Below are positions 11,103-22,000 of a stretch of 64,000 nucleotides of DNA, piece by piece. Made by a program: the position numbers and the translations under genes. Location: the NCBI RefSeq assembly GCF_041734735.1, contig NC_134879.1, forward strand, positions 8,161,810 through 8,225,809, given 5' to 3'. The notes below the pieces were generated by a model. The model had not been told where the DNA came from, searched no databases, and saw only the letters and a list, made by a program, of their open reading frames with translations. Source of the stretch: Babylonia areolata. Taxonomy: Eukaryota > Mollusca > Gastropoda > Neogastropoda > Buccinidae. Numbering within the stretch: position 1 is the stretch's first letter; the number at the start of each line of letters is the position of its first letter.

Positions 11103-11514
11103 GGGCGCAAAAGCTGAATGGTTAAAGCGTTGGACTTTCAATCTGAGGGTCCCGGGTTCGAATCTCGGCGACGGCGCCTGGTGGGTAAATGGTGGAGATT
11201 TTTCCGATCTCCCAGATCAACATATGTGTAGACCTGCTAGTGCGTGAATCCTCCTTGTGTGTTTACGCACGCAGAAGAGCAAATACGCACGTTTAAGATC
11301 CTGTAATCCATGTCAAACCAGTGTGTATGTGTGCGTGCATGAAATCTGATTGAATAACACAGGAAACGAATGATGAGCGCCCAGTGGCAGCCGTCAGTCG
11401 GCTCTACCCAGGTAGGTAGCCTGTTGTGCAAACGACCCTGTGTTTGTAAAGCGCTTAGAGCTTGGTCTCCGACCGAGGATAAGCGCTATATAAGTAGCCA
11501 TATCAATCAGTTAG
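11103..11514 (+). mobile_element. SINE-E, complete copy (about 412 bp)
   Basis: The tRNA-like head has an A box (TGAATGGTTAAAGCGTTGG) and B box (GGGTTCGAATCTC). The body is shared with SINE-B (GGAGATTTTTCCGATCTCCC, CACGTTTAAGATCCTGTAAT). The 3' tail is GTTTGTAAAGCGCTTAGAGC...AAGCGCTATATAAGTA. That tail closely resembles the end of LINE-L2 (32640-32705), the expected arrangement when a SINE is mobilised by a partner LINE. TACATACATAT occurs on both sides (11092-11102 and 11515-11525), a probable target duplication, but the flank is a CATA repeat so it is ambiguous. Confidence 0.9.
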
Positions 11515-11696
11515 TACATACATATATATATATACATACATAGAAAGAGAGAGAGAGACAGATACAGAGATAGACAGGGAGAGACAGAGAGAGAGTGACA
11601 CACACACACACACACACAGAAATGTTACACATACAAGGGGGAGCAAAGGAGAATGAGATCGACAAATACGTTAGCAGATAAACATACAACTGAAAT

Positions 11697-11766
<70 letters not shown>

Positions 11767-11959
11767 GAAGACAAACTTGTGGGATTATTTGGAAGATTTT
11801 CAGTAACTGCTGCCAAAAACGCCAAAATACATAGGAGTGATTCAATCTCTTGTTATTTTGTTTTGTTTTGTTTTTGTGTGTGTGGTACATGTAACTTTGC
11901 ATGCGTGCCTTATAAACCTAGTTAAGGTTTAATTGACACTGAAATTGATTCTGATTCTG

Positions 11960-12050
<91 letters not shown>

Positions 12051-12090
12051 AAGAGAGAAGAGAGAGAGAGAGAGAGTCAGTTGAATCAAT
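11515..12090. repeat. Two (CA)n tracts with flanking (GA)n
   Basis: CA repeats at about 11699-11764 and 11962-12047, with GA-rich patches at 11542-11595 and 12050-12076. Between them (11765-11960) no feature is recognised apart from a CTGATT repeat at 11946-11962. Confidence 0.92.
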
Positions 12091-13292
12091 TCAGTTTCAG
12101 TTGATCGAGGAGGCGTCATTGCGTTCGGACAAATCCATATATGTCACACCACATCTGCTAGGCAGATGCCTGACAGCAGCATAACCTAACGCACTAGTCA
12201 GGTCTTGGGTGTATGCTTGTTCATGCATTTCTGTGTCTATCGGCGATGTTCATGCATTTCTGTACCTCTCAGCGATGTTCATGCATTTCTGTACCTCTCA
12301 GCGATGTTCATGCATTTCTGTGTCTATCGGCGATGTTCATGCATTTCTGTGTCTATCGGCGATGTTCATGCATTTCTGTACCTCTCAGCGATGTTCATGC
12401 ATTTCTGTACCTCTCAGCGATGTTCATGCATTTCTGTACCTATCGGCGATGTTCATGCATTTCTGTACCTCTCAGCGATGTTCATGCATTTCTGTACCTC
12501 TCAGCGATGTTCATGCATTTCTGTACCTCTCAGCGATGCTTGTTCATGCATTTCTGTGTCTATCGGCGATGTTCATGCATTTCTGTACCTCTCAGCGATG
12601 TTCATGCATTTCTGTACCTCTCAGCGATGTTCATGCATTTCTGTACCTATCGGCGATGTTCATGCATTTCTGTACCTCTCAGCGATGTTCATGCATTTCT
12701 GTACCTATCGGCGATGTTCATGCATTTCTGTACCTCTCAGCGATGTTCATGCATTTCTGTACCTATCGGCGATGTTCATGCATTTCTGTACCTATCGGCG
12801 ATGTTCATGCATTTCTGTACCTCTCAGCGATGTTCATGCATTTCTGTACCTCTCAGCGATGTTCATGCATTTCTGTACCTCTCAGCGATGCTTGTTCATG
12901 CATTTCTGTACCTCTCAGCGATGTTCATGCATTTCTGTACCTATCGGCGATGTTCATGCATTTCTGTACCTCTCAGCGATGTTCATGCATTTCTGTACCT
13001 CTCAGCGATGTTCATGCATTTCTGTACCTCTCAGCGATGTTCATGCATTTCTGTACCTATCGGCGATGTTCATGCATTTCTGTACCTATCGGCGATGTTC
13101 ATGCATTTCTGTACCTATCAGCGATGTTCATGCATTTCTGTACCTCTCAGCGATGCTTGTTCATGCATTTCTGTACCTATCAGCGCGTTGGGTTACGCTG
13201 CTGGTCAGGCATCTGCTTGGCAGATGTGGTGTAGCGTATATGGATTTGACCGAATGCAGTGACGCCTCCTTGAGCTACTGATACTGATACTG
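12091..13292. mobile_element. Foldback-like structure: 100-bp inverted arms around a minisatellite
   Basis: The left arm (12091-12192) and the reverse complement of the right arm (13185-13292) share AGGCGTCA, CGGACAAATCCATATA-type, CACATCTGC...GCAGATGCCTGA and TAAC(C)CAACGC blocks in the same order, with roughly 85% identity by eye. The interior is a 29-bp minisatellite. Each arm also holds a small hairpin (CATCTGC/GCAGATG). It is either one foldback or pearl/HINE-type non-autonomous DNA element carrying a minisatellite, or two copies of a short repeat (its ends look like CTCAAGG...CCTTGAG) trapped head to head around an expanding array. No transposase is present. Confidence 0.7.
12217..13184. 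repeat. Minisatellite, 29-bp unit, about 33 copies
   Basis: Unit TTCATGCATTTCTGTACC plus T(C/A)TC(A/G)GCGATG. There are two main variants (CTCTCAGC and CTATCGGC) plus GTCTATCGGC. Four units carry an extra CTTG (near 12216, 12539, 12893 and 13156), giving 33 bp. Because 29 is not a multiple of three and the unit lacks stops, all three plus frames are open for about 350 codons; none is a gene. Confidence 0.97.
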
Positions 13293-13309
13293 TACCTAAG
13301 AGAGTGAAT

Positions 13310-13440
13310 TTCTCCAACAGAATTTAGCCAGAGGACAATATGATGCCATGGGTTCTTTTTCAGTGCGTCAAGCTGTATACGGAACCTTGGTTTATCGTCT
13401 CATCAGAATGACTAGATAGATACTCAATTCGATTTTTCTG
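13310..13440 (-). mobile_element. SINE-A middle fragment
   Basis: On the minus strand it reads AAGTTTGACAGAAAAATC, TCATTCTGATGAGACGATAA, ACCCATGGCA and CTCTGGCTAAATTCTG. This matches the SINE-A copy at 33555-33775 and the body of other copies. Both ends are missing; a LINE RT fragment abuts it at 13448. Confidence 0.75.
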
Positions 13441-13456
13441 TCAAACTTGGCAGAAG

Positions 13457-14422
13457 GTGTTTGGCGTTCCTCAGAGATCAGTCTTAGGGCCTATCTTGTT
13501 CACTTTTTACACCCAACCTTTGTCTGACATCTTCAAAAGGCACTCATTTGGTTACCAGAAATATGCAGATGACACAGAATTACAAAAAGCCGCTCCACTA
13601 TCTGATTTTAAAACAGTCATTACTGAATTGGAAGCTTGTGTAGCTGATGTAAAAACATGGATGGACAAAAACAAGCTAAAGCTCAATAAAGACAAAACCG
13701 AACTCTTAGCTGTTGGAGACCTAACTCGTCTTAAGGCAGCAGAAAAGGACCCAGTTACGTTTGGCCCTACTTCAGTGGCATTTCAAACATCAGCAAAATA
13801 CCTAGGTGTATATCTCGATCAAATCTCGACTATGAACGACCAAATTTCATTCTTGTGTCGCTCGTGTAATTTTCATCTCCGAAGGCTAGCCTCAGTCAGA
13901 CCCTACATAACAGAGAAAAATATGGCTCAGTTGGTTTCCTCTTTTTTCCTGTCCAGACTGGATTACTGCTATTCCACTCTTGCAGGTTTACCATCTTCCT
14001 CTATCAACAGATTACAGAAAATTCAGAGCAATGCTGCACGACTGGTTCCCGCCAAAAAGAAATCTGATCATATTACACCTCTGCTGAATTGGTTACACCG
14101 GCTTCCAATTGAGTCCCGCATTCACTATAAGTTAGCAACACTCGCCTTCAAACATTTTGACAAGTTTCTTCCATTGTATCTCTCCTCTGTATTGGAAACA
14201 TATGAACCGCACAGAACATTAAGATCCAGTTCTGAAAAGCAGCTTAAAGTTCCAAGGACTAATCTGAAATGCGCTGGAAATAGGTCTTTCAGAGCTCAGG
14301 TTCTCCAAGTGTGGAACTCTCTACCTTCATCTCTTAGAAATTCCTCTGATCTACAGTCCTTTAAGTCAGATCTGAAAACTTACCTTTTCCGTAAGCATTT
14401 TTGTTCTGGGTGGAATGGTTAA
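13457..14422 (+). CDS. Non-LTR reverse transcriptase, C-terminal half (321 aa, uninterrupted)
   Basis: Open for 321 codons without a stop, the longest non-repeat open frame in the window. It starts inside RT at VPQRSVLGPILFTFY, then has the catalytic YADDTELQ (13562-13585), the LKLNKDKTELL block, KYLGVYLD, and the C-terminal LSRLDYCYSTLAGLPSSS, AARLVPAKKKSDHI and VWNSLPSSLR motifs typical of CR1/L2-group elements. It ends naturally at TAA after FCSGWNG. Lack of decay suggests a fairly recent insertion, but without the N-terminal half and endonuclease it cannot transpose. The Met is internal, not a real start. Confidence 0.88.
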   Translation: MFGVPQRSVLGPILFTFYTQPLSDIFKRHSFGYQKYADDTELQKAAPLSDFKTVITELEACVADVKTWMDKNKLKLNKDKTELLAVGDLTRLKAAEKDPVTFGPTSVAFQTSAKYLGVYLDQISTMNDQISFLCRSCNFHLRRLASVRPYITEKNMAQLVSSFFLSRLDYCYSTLAGLPSSSINRLQKIQSNAARLVPAKKKSDHITPLLNWLHRLPIESRIHYKLATLAFKHFDKFLPLYLSSVLETYEPHRTLRSSSEKQLKVPRTNLKCAGNRSFRAQVLQVWNSLPSSLRNSSDLQSFKSDLKTYLFRKHFCSGWNG

Positions 14423-14552
14423 ACCAAGGTATGCTTGTTGGCAAATATCTTTGTGCTAGTATTTTTGTAGTCCTGTTTTAATGCATTGTGTATTTTATGT
14501 AGTTTCGGTATTAGATGTGATGTCATTTTTTTCTATCTGATTATTTTTAATG

Positions 14553-14639
14553 GGCACGCGCGCGCGCGCGCACGTATGTGTGTGTGTGTGTGTATGTGTG
14601 TGTGTGTGTGTGTGTGTGCGTGTGTGTGTGTGTGTGTGC

Positions 14640-14702
<63 letters not shown>

Positions 14703-14706
14703 CGTG
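14553..14706. repeat. (CG)n(TG)n microsatellite
   Basis: A CGCG block at 14556-14571 followed by interrupted TG repeats to 14705. Confidence 0.95.
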
Positions 14707-14982
14707 CATTTGTTTATGTGGTTATAATGCTCTGGTACGCGTAAGTAAGCGTGTAGGCATGTTAGTATGTCCGAACAGAATTCGATGTTAGAAAAAAAGA
14801 AATATTTTAATGCTTATGCAATTATGTTTTTAGTGCAGTTGATTAATGTCAGTGTGTGTGTGTCTGTTACGGAGGGACATTTATGACATTCCTGTTTTGA
14901 GAGTAAAATAACAACCGCAGCGTCTGAACACGACACAGACAGTACATACAAACAAACTAACAAAACGACACGACATTGACAC

Positions 14983-15062
14983 TGGTGCGGAGGCCAAATG
15001 GTTAGTGCGCTGGATTTTGGCCCGAGTTTCCGAGTTCGAGCCCAGGTTTCGGCAAACCTGAT
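14983..15062 (+). mobile_element. tRNA-like SINE head fragment
   Basis: A box CCAAATGGTTAGTGCGCTGG and B box GAGTTCGAGCCC at tRNA-like spacing. No matching body follows, so this is the head of a decayed SINE of unassigned family. The acceptor-stem pairing of a real tRNA is not evident. Confidence 0.6.
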
Positions 15063-15215
15063 GAGTTAAGAGTTAGAGATTATTTCGCGCGCATATCGTA
15101 AGAGGCATGTGTTGTTCTTGGGAATGTTATACCAGTTGTTTCATCAGCCATGTTCATGTACTTTTATCTGATATCACAACTTGTGAAACAAGACTGACAT
15201 TTCTAAGCATAGAAT

Positions 15216-15250
<35 letters not shown>

Positions 15251-15728
15251 AGAAGAAGAAGAAGAAGAAAGTTTAAAATGATATAGCAGAACCCGGCAGT
15301 TTCGTTCCTCCCAGGATCTGTTTCCGCAAGGAACCCATCCCCAGTTCCTAACTCCCCCTCCCCAATCGATCACTACCCTCCTCCCTGCTCCCTCCAGCCC
15401 CAACCGCCGTCTTCCCCTGTCTCATCCACTCCTCGCTACCCCTCTCCATCACTTCCTCCCTCACTGTGCTGCCATTTTCCCTTTTATCTAACCCCCTTTT
15501 TTACACTGGCCCTGTACAATACAATGCACTTTACTACTATGATGTTGCTTCTGTCTCGTCAAGGCGGTAACATTGTGCACAAACCTATAATGTAGGCCCC
15601 GTGGCAGAATCGGTCAGTTTATATGTGTTTGTTGTTGCTTATAGTCCAGCCGACCGTAAAGGGCCATATCAGGACTGTCAAACCATACACATGCTAAACT
15701 GCGTCAACACATAACTGTTACATCTGCG

Positions 15729-15792
<64 letters not shown>

Positions 15793-16424
15793 GATTTCAT
15801 CTAAAATCACAGTTGTGGATAGACGTTAAACAAAAGAACAAACGAACGAACACAGACACAATCCCCACCGAAACAAACCCACAAAACACAGTTGTTGACA
15901 CATTATCCTAACCATTTAGCTCCGTAGGACAAATAACAGTAGGTAGTGCTGAGGACGTCAGCACTTCCGCTTAATTCATCATCCCCAGATTACTATTAAA
16001 AAAATCGTAAAAAACGATTAAAAAAACCCACAACTTCAAACCAAACAAAAAATACATAGAGAAGGCCATACAGGCAAATAGCATTGCAGAATGGACAGTT
16101 AGAACCCATCCCACTGTTTACAATTTTACTACCTTGTCGCAAAGTGAAACAGCACAGATAGTATACATCATAGACTGCGGAAAAGAGAAAAAAAGTGCCA
16201 AAGCTTGCTCTAAAAAAAGAAAGGGGAATGGACTGGGAAGGCAGAAAAAGGAGACAACAGTGAAGGAAGAAAAATGCAAAAATAAAAAGAGCAAAAGAAA
16301 AGAGGAAATTTCTAGCACATAATTTCCAGAATGCGGGGATGCTATGAAAATTTAGACACCCGGCATCCCATGGCCCACTTCGGGACGGGCGAGGGGGCAG
16401 GCTAGGGGGTGGGGGTGGGGGGGA
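15063..16424. other. Simple-repeat-rich interval without genes
   Basis: Contains (CAG)n(AAG)n at 15219-15269, a C-rich patch (15340-15470), a short TACAATACAATGCA remnant resembling a SINE-A tail (15513-15527), a CCCGTGGCAGAATCGGTCAG fragment resembling a SINE-C head (15598-15617), (CG)n(CA)n at 15727-15790, and A-rich sequence at 16010-16320. The short Lys-rich frame at 16134-16322 is low-complexity. Confidence 0.6.
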
Positions 16425-16645
16425 ATCGGTCAGTTAGACGTTGGACTTCTGATCCAGTGTTCTCCAAGTTCTTGGCCCTGTTTCGCCATGGTGTTGTGTC
16501 CTTGGGCTAGCACTTTACTCCGATTTTCCTCACTGCATGCACAGTGCACTGGTACCTGACTGTGGGGGAGGTTGAAACGGGAGAGGGAGAAAACTGGGGC
16601 CCGCTTTCCCACTTCAGATTCAAGGGTGCCGAAGCTTTTTTCGGC
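16425..16645 (+). mobile_element. SINE-C copy, 3'-truncated
   Basis: Degenerate A box (GAATCGGTCAGTTAGACGTT) and weak B box, then the SINE-C body: TTCTGATCCAGTGTTC, TTTCGCCATGGTGTTGTGTC, CTTTACTCCGATTTTCCTCA, and a GGGCCCGCTTTCCCAC end. The same order is found at 48722-48900 and 55660-55860. Confidence 0.8.
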
Positions 16646-16689
16646 CATGGGAGATGTCAATACATATGCAATGCGTCTAGGTCTCGGCT

Positions 16690-16990
16690 TAGCAAGACTG
16701 CTGCTGCTACTGCTACTGCCACTACTGCTACTACTACCACTACTGCTGCTGTTACTAGTACTACTGCTGCTATTACTTCTACTACGGCTGCTGCTGCTGC
16801 TGCTACTACGACGTCGACGACTGTTGCTACTGTTGTAGCTGCTGCTACGACTATTACTGCTACTACACCTACTACTACTACTACTACGACGACGACGACG
16901 ACGGCCACCACCACCACCACCACTATGACGGACAATGATGATGAGGAAGACGAGGAAGAGGAGGAGAAAGAGGAGAAGGGGGAGGGGGGG
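16690..16990. repeat. Compound trinucleotide repeat (CTG/CTA/ACT/ACG)n then GAG-rich
   Basis: An imperfect mix of CTG, CTA, ACT, ACC and ACG triplets from 16698 to 16922, followed by GA(T/G/A)-rich purine sequence. Open frames here (poly-Thr, poly-Leu, poly-Ser) are artefacts. Confidence 0.93.
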
Positions 16991-17007
16991 GTGAAGAGGA
17001 AGCGGTA

Positions 17008-17257
17008 ACGGAGGGAGAAGTGGTACAGAAGGTGAAGCTGAAGGAGAAGTGGTACAGAAGGTGAAGCTGAAGGAGAAGTGGTACAGAAGGTGAAGCTGAA
17101 GGAGAAGTGGTACAGAAGGTGAAGCTGAAGGAGAAGTGGTACAGAAGGTGAAGCTGAAGGAGAAGTGGTACAGAAGGTGAAGCTGAAGGAGAAGTGGTAC
17201 AGAAGGTGAAGCTGAAGGAGAAGTGGTACAGAAGGTGAAGCTGAAGGAGAAGAAGAA
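17008..17257. repeat. Minisatellite, 29-bp unit, about 8 copies
   Basis: Near-identical tandem units of GTGAAGCTGAAGGAGAAGTG plus GTACAGAAG. The very low divergence between copies suggests recent expansion or ongoing homogenisation. Confidence 0.97.
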
Positions 17258-18365
17258 CAACAACAATGACAACAATAACAACGACCACGCGACGACAGCT
17301 GATGACGATAACAACAGCGACAGCGAAAGACGAAACCTGGACTTTAATGATAGGCTTCTCTCCCAAATGACACCTGACCGTGAAGCGATTTTCTTCTCTT
17401 TTTATGATCATGTTATCGTTTTAGATTCCAGAAAATCAGTCCCTGTTGAATGGTACAAACAGTAGTAAAACGATGTTCTTCTACTCTGTTAGAAGCACAT
17501 AAAGAATGTTGCCTGCAAGAATGAGTTATCATTATAAAAAAAATTAACAAAGACCACAATATCGAGAATTATGGTGATAGATATATGACACATTCCCCCC
17601 CCAAAGCTAACTGATTACACGCAATCAGAATTTGTCTGAAAAAAAAAGAAAAAGAATACGAGTACTTGACGATGATCTTTAAACGTAGAAGAAGGGAATG
17701 CAGAGACGTAAATAGAATGTGACAAAACTCAGATAATGGAAATACTCTCAAAAGTTGGCCTAAAATTCATGGCTAACACGTACACGCGTACGCGTGCGAG
17801 CACAGTGCTCCTAAACATATAAGGGAGAGGGAAGAAGAGGCAAAGACAGACAGACAGACAGAGTCAGGACGGAAAATGTTGAGGATGCCATTACAAAGTG
17901 CATTGAAAACATAAGACTATCCATCATCCTATAAAAAATATAAAAACACAGGGCAGAAAAAAACGGACGAGAACGAGAGCAAACAGCAAAGAAGAAGAAG
18001 AAGAAGAAGAAGAAGAAACAAACAATGGAGTGCAAAAGCTGGCGATGCAATTTCACCCAGATTAACACTGTTGATTCTCCTCTATCATTTCAGTGACAGC
18101 TCTGAACACATACACATCTCTGTCTGTCTCTGTCTCTCGTGGTTTATTCCGTTATTTTGATTCTGATTTCTTTATGTCAATGACTAAAAGAGCTCAGCAA
18201 AATGTGTGATTTAAGATTTACTGAGCCTGAATTTGATTTTGTGTGTGTGTGTGTGTGAAAGCAAAGGCGACGTTGACAGCTGCCGAATCAATGAATAGGA
18301 AGGCGACCGGTACCGTTATATTCAGCTTCGTGTTTTCTGGTCCGCTTGCTGCAGTGTTACGGAGC
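17258..18365. other. Interval without recognised gene
   Basis: AAC/AAG-rich patches (17250-17300, 17990-18020) and otherwise unremarkable sequence. A short perfect palindrome, ACACGTACACGCGTACGCGTGCGAG, is present near 17775-17800 in part (core ACGCGTACGCGT). A short (TG)n lies at 18240-18257. Confidence 0.45.
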
Positions 18366-18770
18366 CTGTGTTGTATTTGTATTTCTTTTTATCACAACAG
18401 ATTTCTCTGTGTGAAATTCGGGCTGCTCTCCCCAGGGAGAGCACGTCGCTATACTACAGCGCCACCCATTTTTTTTGTATTTTTTCCTGCGTGCAGTTTT
18501 ATTTGTTTTTCCTATCGAAGTGGATTTTCCTTCAGAATTTTGCGAGGAACAATCCTTTTGTTGCCGTGGGTTCTTTTACGTGCGCTACGTACATGCTGCA
18601 CACAGGACCCCGTTTTATCGTCTCATCCGAATGACTAGCGCCCAGACCACCACTCAAGGTCTAGTGGAGGGGGAGAAAATATCGGCGGCTGAGCCGTGAT
18701 TCGAACCGGCGCGCTCAGATTCTGTCGCTTCCTAGGCGGACACGTTACCTCTAGGCTCTCACTCCACTAT
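18366..18770 (-). mobile_element. SINE-A, near-complete copy (about 405 bp)
   Basis: On the minus strand from 18768: A box (AGAGGTAACGTGTCCGCC), B box (GCCGGTTCGAATCACGG), then TCATTCGGATGAGACGATAA, the AGCGCACGTAAAAGAACCC block, CCACTTCGATAGGAAAAAC, and the 3' end GAATTTCACACAGAGAAATC...GTTGTGATAAAAAG. This is the most complete SINE-A here and defines the family order used for the other copies. Confidence 0.92.
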
Positions 18771-19080
18771 CTAAACAGAAATCATTCAGGACTCCATGGT
18801 GGGGAAGAGAAAGCAATGCGGGGAACAATGCTGGGTAAGGAGAACGTGTTGTGAACAAGTGACAGTGTTAGTGTCTCTGTCACTGGGGTAAGCTGTGTCA
18901 CCTGCACGTTATGGTTTCTATTATGTGTGTTGTGAACAACATGTCCTGCACGTGGCCACTGCGTCTTGTGTGGGAAGCATATCTGGTGGCAGCGACACTG
19001 ACAGGCCATTGCGCAATAAGAAATCCAAATAGGACAGGCTCGACCATTCACATTGTTGGTCTTTTCTAGCATATAATGTT
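18771..19080. other. Interval without recognised feature
   Basis: About 310 bases with no recognised coding or mobile sequence. Confidence 0.4.
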
Positions 19081-22000
19081 GAAAACCTTCATGATAAATT
19101 ACACGATGCATCGTTTCTGAATGATGTTAATTCGTTTGAGTTTGTCCGTTTATCAGAAATATTCCTTAATGAATCTTTTGACTTTTCAGTTTTTATCGAT
19201 TTGTGAAATTTATTTGCTCCAGCTAAAAACCTGTCTTTTTTCGGAAGAAACACGGGAGGTGTCTTGTTACTTCTTAAGAATTGTTACGAACAGTATATAC
19301 AAGACATTAATTTGGATTGTGAAAACACTGGTAGCAGTGAAACTGAAGAAATTGAATTGACAAAGATATAGTTATGGTTGGTTGTTATGTGGTCCTGTTG
19401 ATGACAACCCTGAACTAAGAGATGGAGTTGTTAGAAGAAAATATATCACAAGTTGTACGTGATGATGATGCGTATGTGATCACTTGTGGCGACCTGTGTC
19501 AGGACAGGCTCATGTCAATCCGAATATAATGAAATGATAAATTATAGTGTTGATGTTAATGGTACAGAACACACTTCAAGGGTGATGTTGTAAATGATTT
19601 TTAAGTCTTTGTAAGATTTGTGCTTTATGTTTGACCTTGATGTTATGAATGGTTATTGTAATGGAGATAATATGCTTTTGTGTCACCACAGGGGCGCGGT
19701 GTTGTATATTGTCTTCTTGTCCCTGTGCACTTATCTCAGAATTGTAACATGATTGTGAGCGACTGTCTTCAGTCTTGGCATTTACCAATAATGATGACAT
19801 GGCAAAACTGAATGACACGATCTGAAGGAAACCAAGATTCTGTTATGGAGGATTGGATAATTTGTTCAGAGGAAAGTGCTCAGTTATTTGAAAATGAACA
19901 AGATTCAAGCGACTTAGAGATCATCTTGGTGAGTCTTAAAAGATATTAACTGTGGATATAAATAGATGTGTGGATATCTTTCTTCAAGCAATGTACAATG
20001 CTGCTGCGTGTGTGGTGAAGATGGTTGGCAAGAGAAAGAAAGTTCAGAATGAGTGGTTTGAATGTAAACAGAAGAAAAGAACTGTGACTAGATTGCTTAA
20101 GACTGTTCAAAAGAACAAAGATGAAGATAAAAACAAGAAACTGAAAAAAAGTATGTTAGAGAGCGAGCAGGGTATACAAAACTGGAGCGACAGAAGAAAT
20201 GTGAATTTGAACAAGCATATATAAAGAAAATAAAGGACTCCGTTAGTGACTAAAAAATCTTCTGATCAACAATTAGAACATTTAACGGAAAAGCCATAAT
20301 TCATAATGAAATAACTTTAAATCAGTGGTTTGAACATTTCCGCAATATTTTAAAAAGTTGGATGTGTGGATATTAAGGATAGCAACCTGGAAGCAGATAG
20401 CTTTGGAGAACCATTATTTAACGACCCAGTATCGAAGAGGGAGATTGTGGATAGTATCAGGAGTTGGAAAACAGGTAAAAGTGCGGGGCCTGATAAGATC
20501 TTAGCTGAAATGTTAGAACATTCTGATGAAACAGTAGTACACTTCTTAGAAGCTTTGTTTAATGAATTATTCAAAAGGGAGTTTTTCCATAAAATGGGCT
20601 AAATCTGTTGTAGTGCCCTCTGCACAAAAAAGGGGATGTTAACAATCCAGACAACTGCCGAGGTGTTGCCCTCACAAGTGTCCTCGGTAAAATAAACACG
20701 AATATCTTAAACATACGACTAAAAAAAACGTGGGCAGAAAGAGAAGAAAAGATAATTAAAAAATAGGCAGGATTTAGATCAAAGTATAGCACCTTGGATC
20801 ATATTTTTACATTGTATGCCCTGATCTAAAAATATCTCAGAAACACGAAGCTATATGTAGCATTTGTAGATTTCTGCAAGGAGTTCATTCAGTCAATGGA
20901 AACTTGCTGTGGAACATACAACGCAAAATGACATAGATGGCAGACTATATGTAGCGCTTAAAAGTGTATATGATTCGGTGCTTATATGTGTACGTAACAG
21001 ATGTGTATAATCTGGCCTTTTTGAATGCCCACGTGGAGTTAAACAAGGCTTTTTGTTGAGTCCCTAACTATTTACTTTTTTTTTATCAACGAACTTGCTA
21101 TAGAGATGACAAATAAGGAAAGACATGGCATACATTTAACTCCAGATATCAGAGTATTTTTTGTTGTTATCTGCTGATGATGTTATTATTTTATCAGACA
21201 CTGCTATAGGGCAACATAATCAACTGGATGCACTAAAGTTCGAGGCTGGTAAGTTAGATTTGACTATAAATCTGGGCAAAGCGCACACGAATGTAATGGC
21301 TTTTTGAAAGAAAGGACATATTTCAGTTCACGAAAAATGGTTTTATGGAAACTATGAGTTTAAGTAACAACATTCATATACGTATTTGGGTCTTTCGTTT
21401 ATAACTAAGTTGAGTCTTCAAAGCGCATGGATGGAAAGTTGTATAAAGGAAAGAAAGGGATAATGGACATTTTGAGATCTTAAAAAATTGATATCGATTT
21501 TTCTGCATTCTGGAAACTATTTGACTCGCAAATTAAATCAATTCTAACATATGAAACAGAAGCCTTGGGGTTGTACGATAAGAGAGGAATGGAAAAAAGT
21601 TAGGGCTTTTTTGTAAAGAATGTTTTAACCACACACGGCTTTCTCTAGATGTGTCAAGGTGTTGGCTATGAACGAATATCTCTAGCATGATTTAAAACAG
21701 ATTAATTAATTCGTACAAATAGGACTGGCATGCCCACATTGAAGATTCTGAAAAACAGATTTTTTGTTTATTCATTTATTTATTTAAGGTATCTTGAAGC
21801 TCTGTGCGCTTTACATTCTTGAATAAGCATTTACTCAACCAGCCGCCGTGGCGAAGTGGTTAGCGTCGCGGACTGACGGCTGGGAGGACGCGGGTTCGAA
21901 TCCCAGCGGAGGTGGGTTTTTCGGCCCGCGTCCGACTCCTACACAGAGTTGAGTGTGCTGTGGGCTTAAATGGGGAGACTGGGACCACACAGTTGAGTGT

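Larger units (their letters stand above)
13448..14800 (+). mobile_element. LINE fragment (CR1/L2-group), RT palm to C-terminus and 3' UTR
   Basis: 5'-truncated within RT at the FGVPQ block. After the intact C-terminal coding part (ends 14422) comes a 3' UTR-like AT-rich stretch with a CG/TG microsatellite (14555-14705). No ATT tail or target duplication could be defined, so the 3' border is approximate. It differs in sequence from LINE-L2 and is a separate lineage in the same group. Confidence 0.8.

Noticed and set aside
12205-13281. Three overlapping plus-strand ORFs of about 350 codons
   Set aside because: They are the three frames of a 29-bp minisatellite that lacks stop triplets; no domain or start context.
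16430-17411. 294-codon and 162-codon minus-strand ORFs
   Set aside because: They run through trinucleotide repeats and a 29-bp minisatellite; sequence is low complexity.
21846-21920. Functional tRNA gene
   Set aside because: A/B boxes are present but the unit continues into a target-duplicated retroposon; it is the SINE-D head. The same reasoning applies to the other tRNA-like heads.
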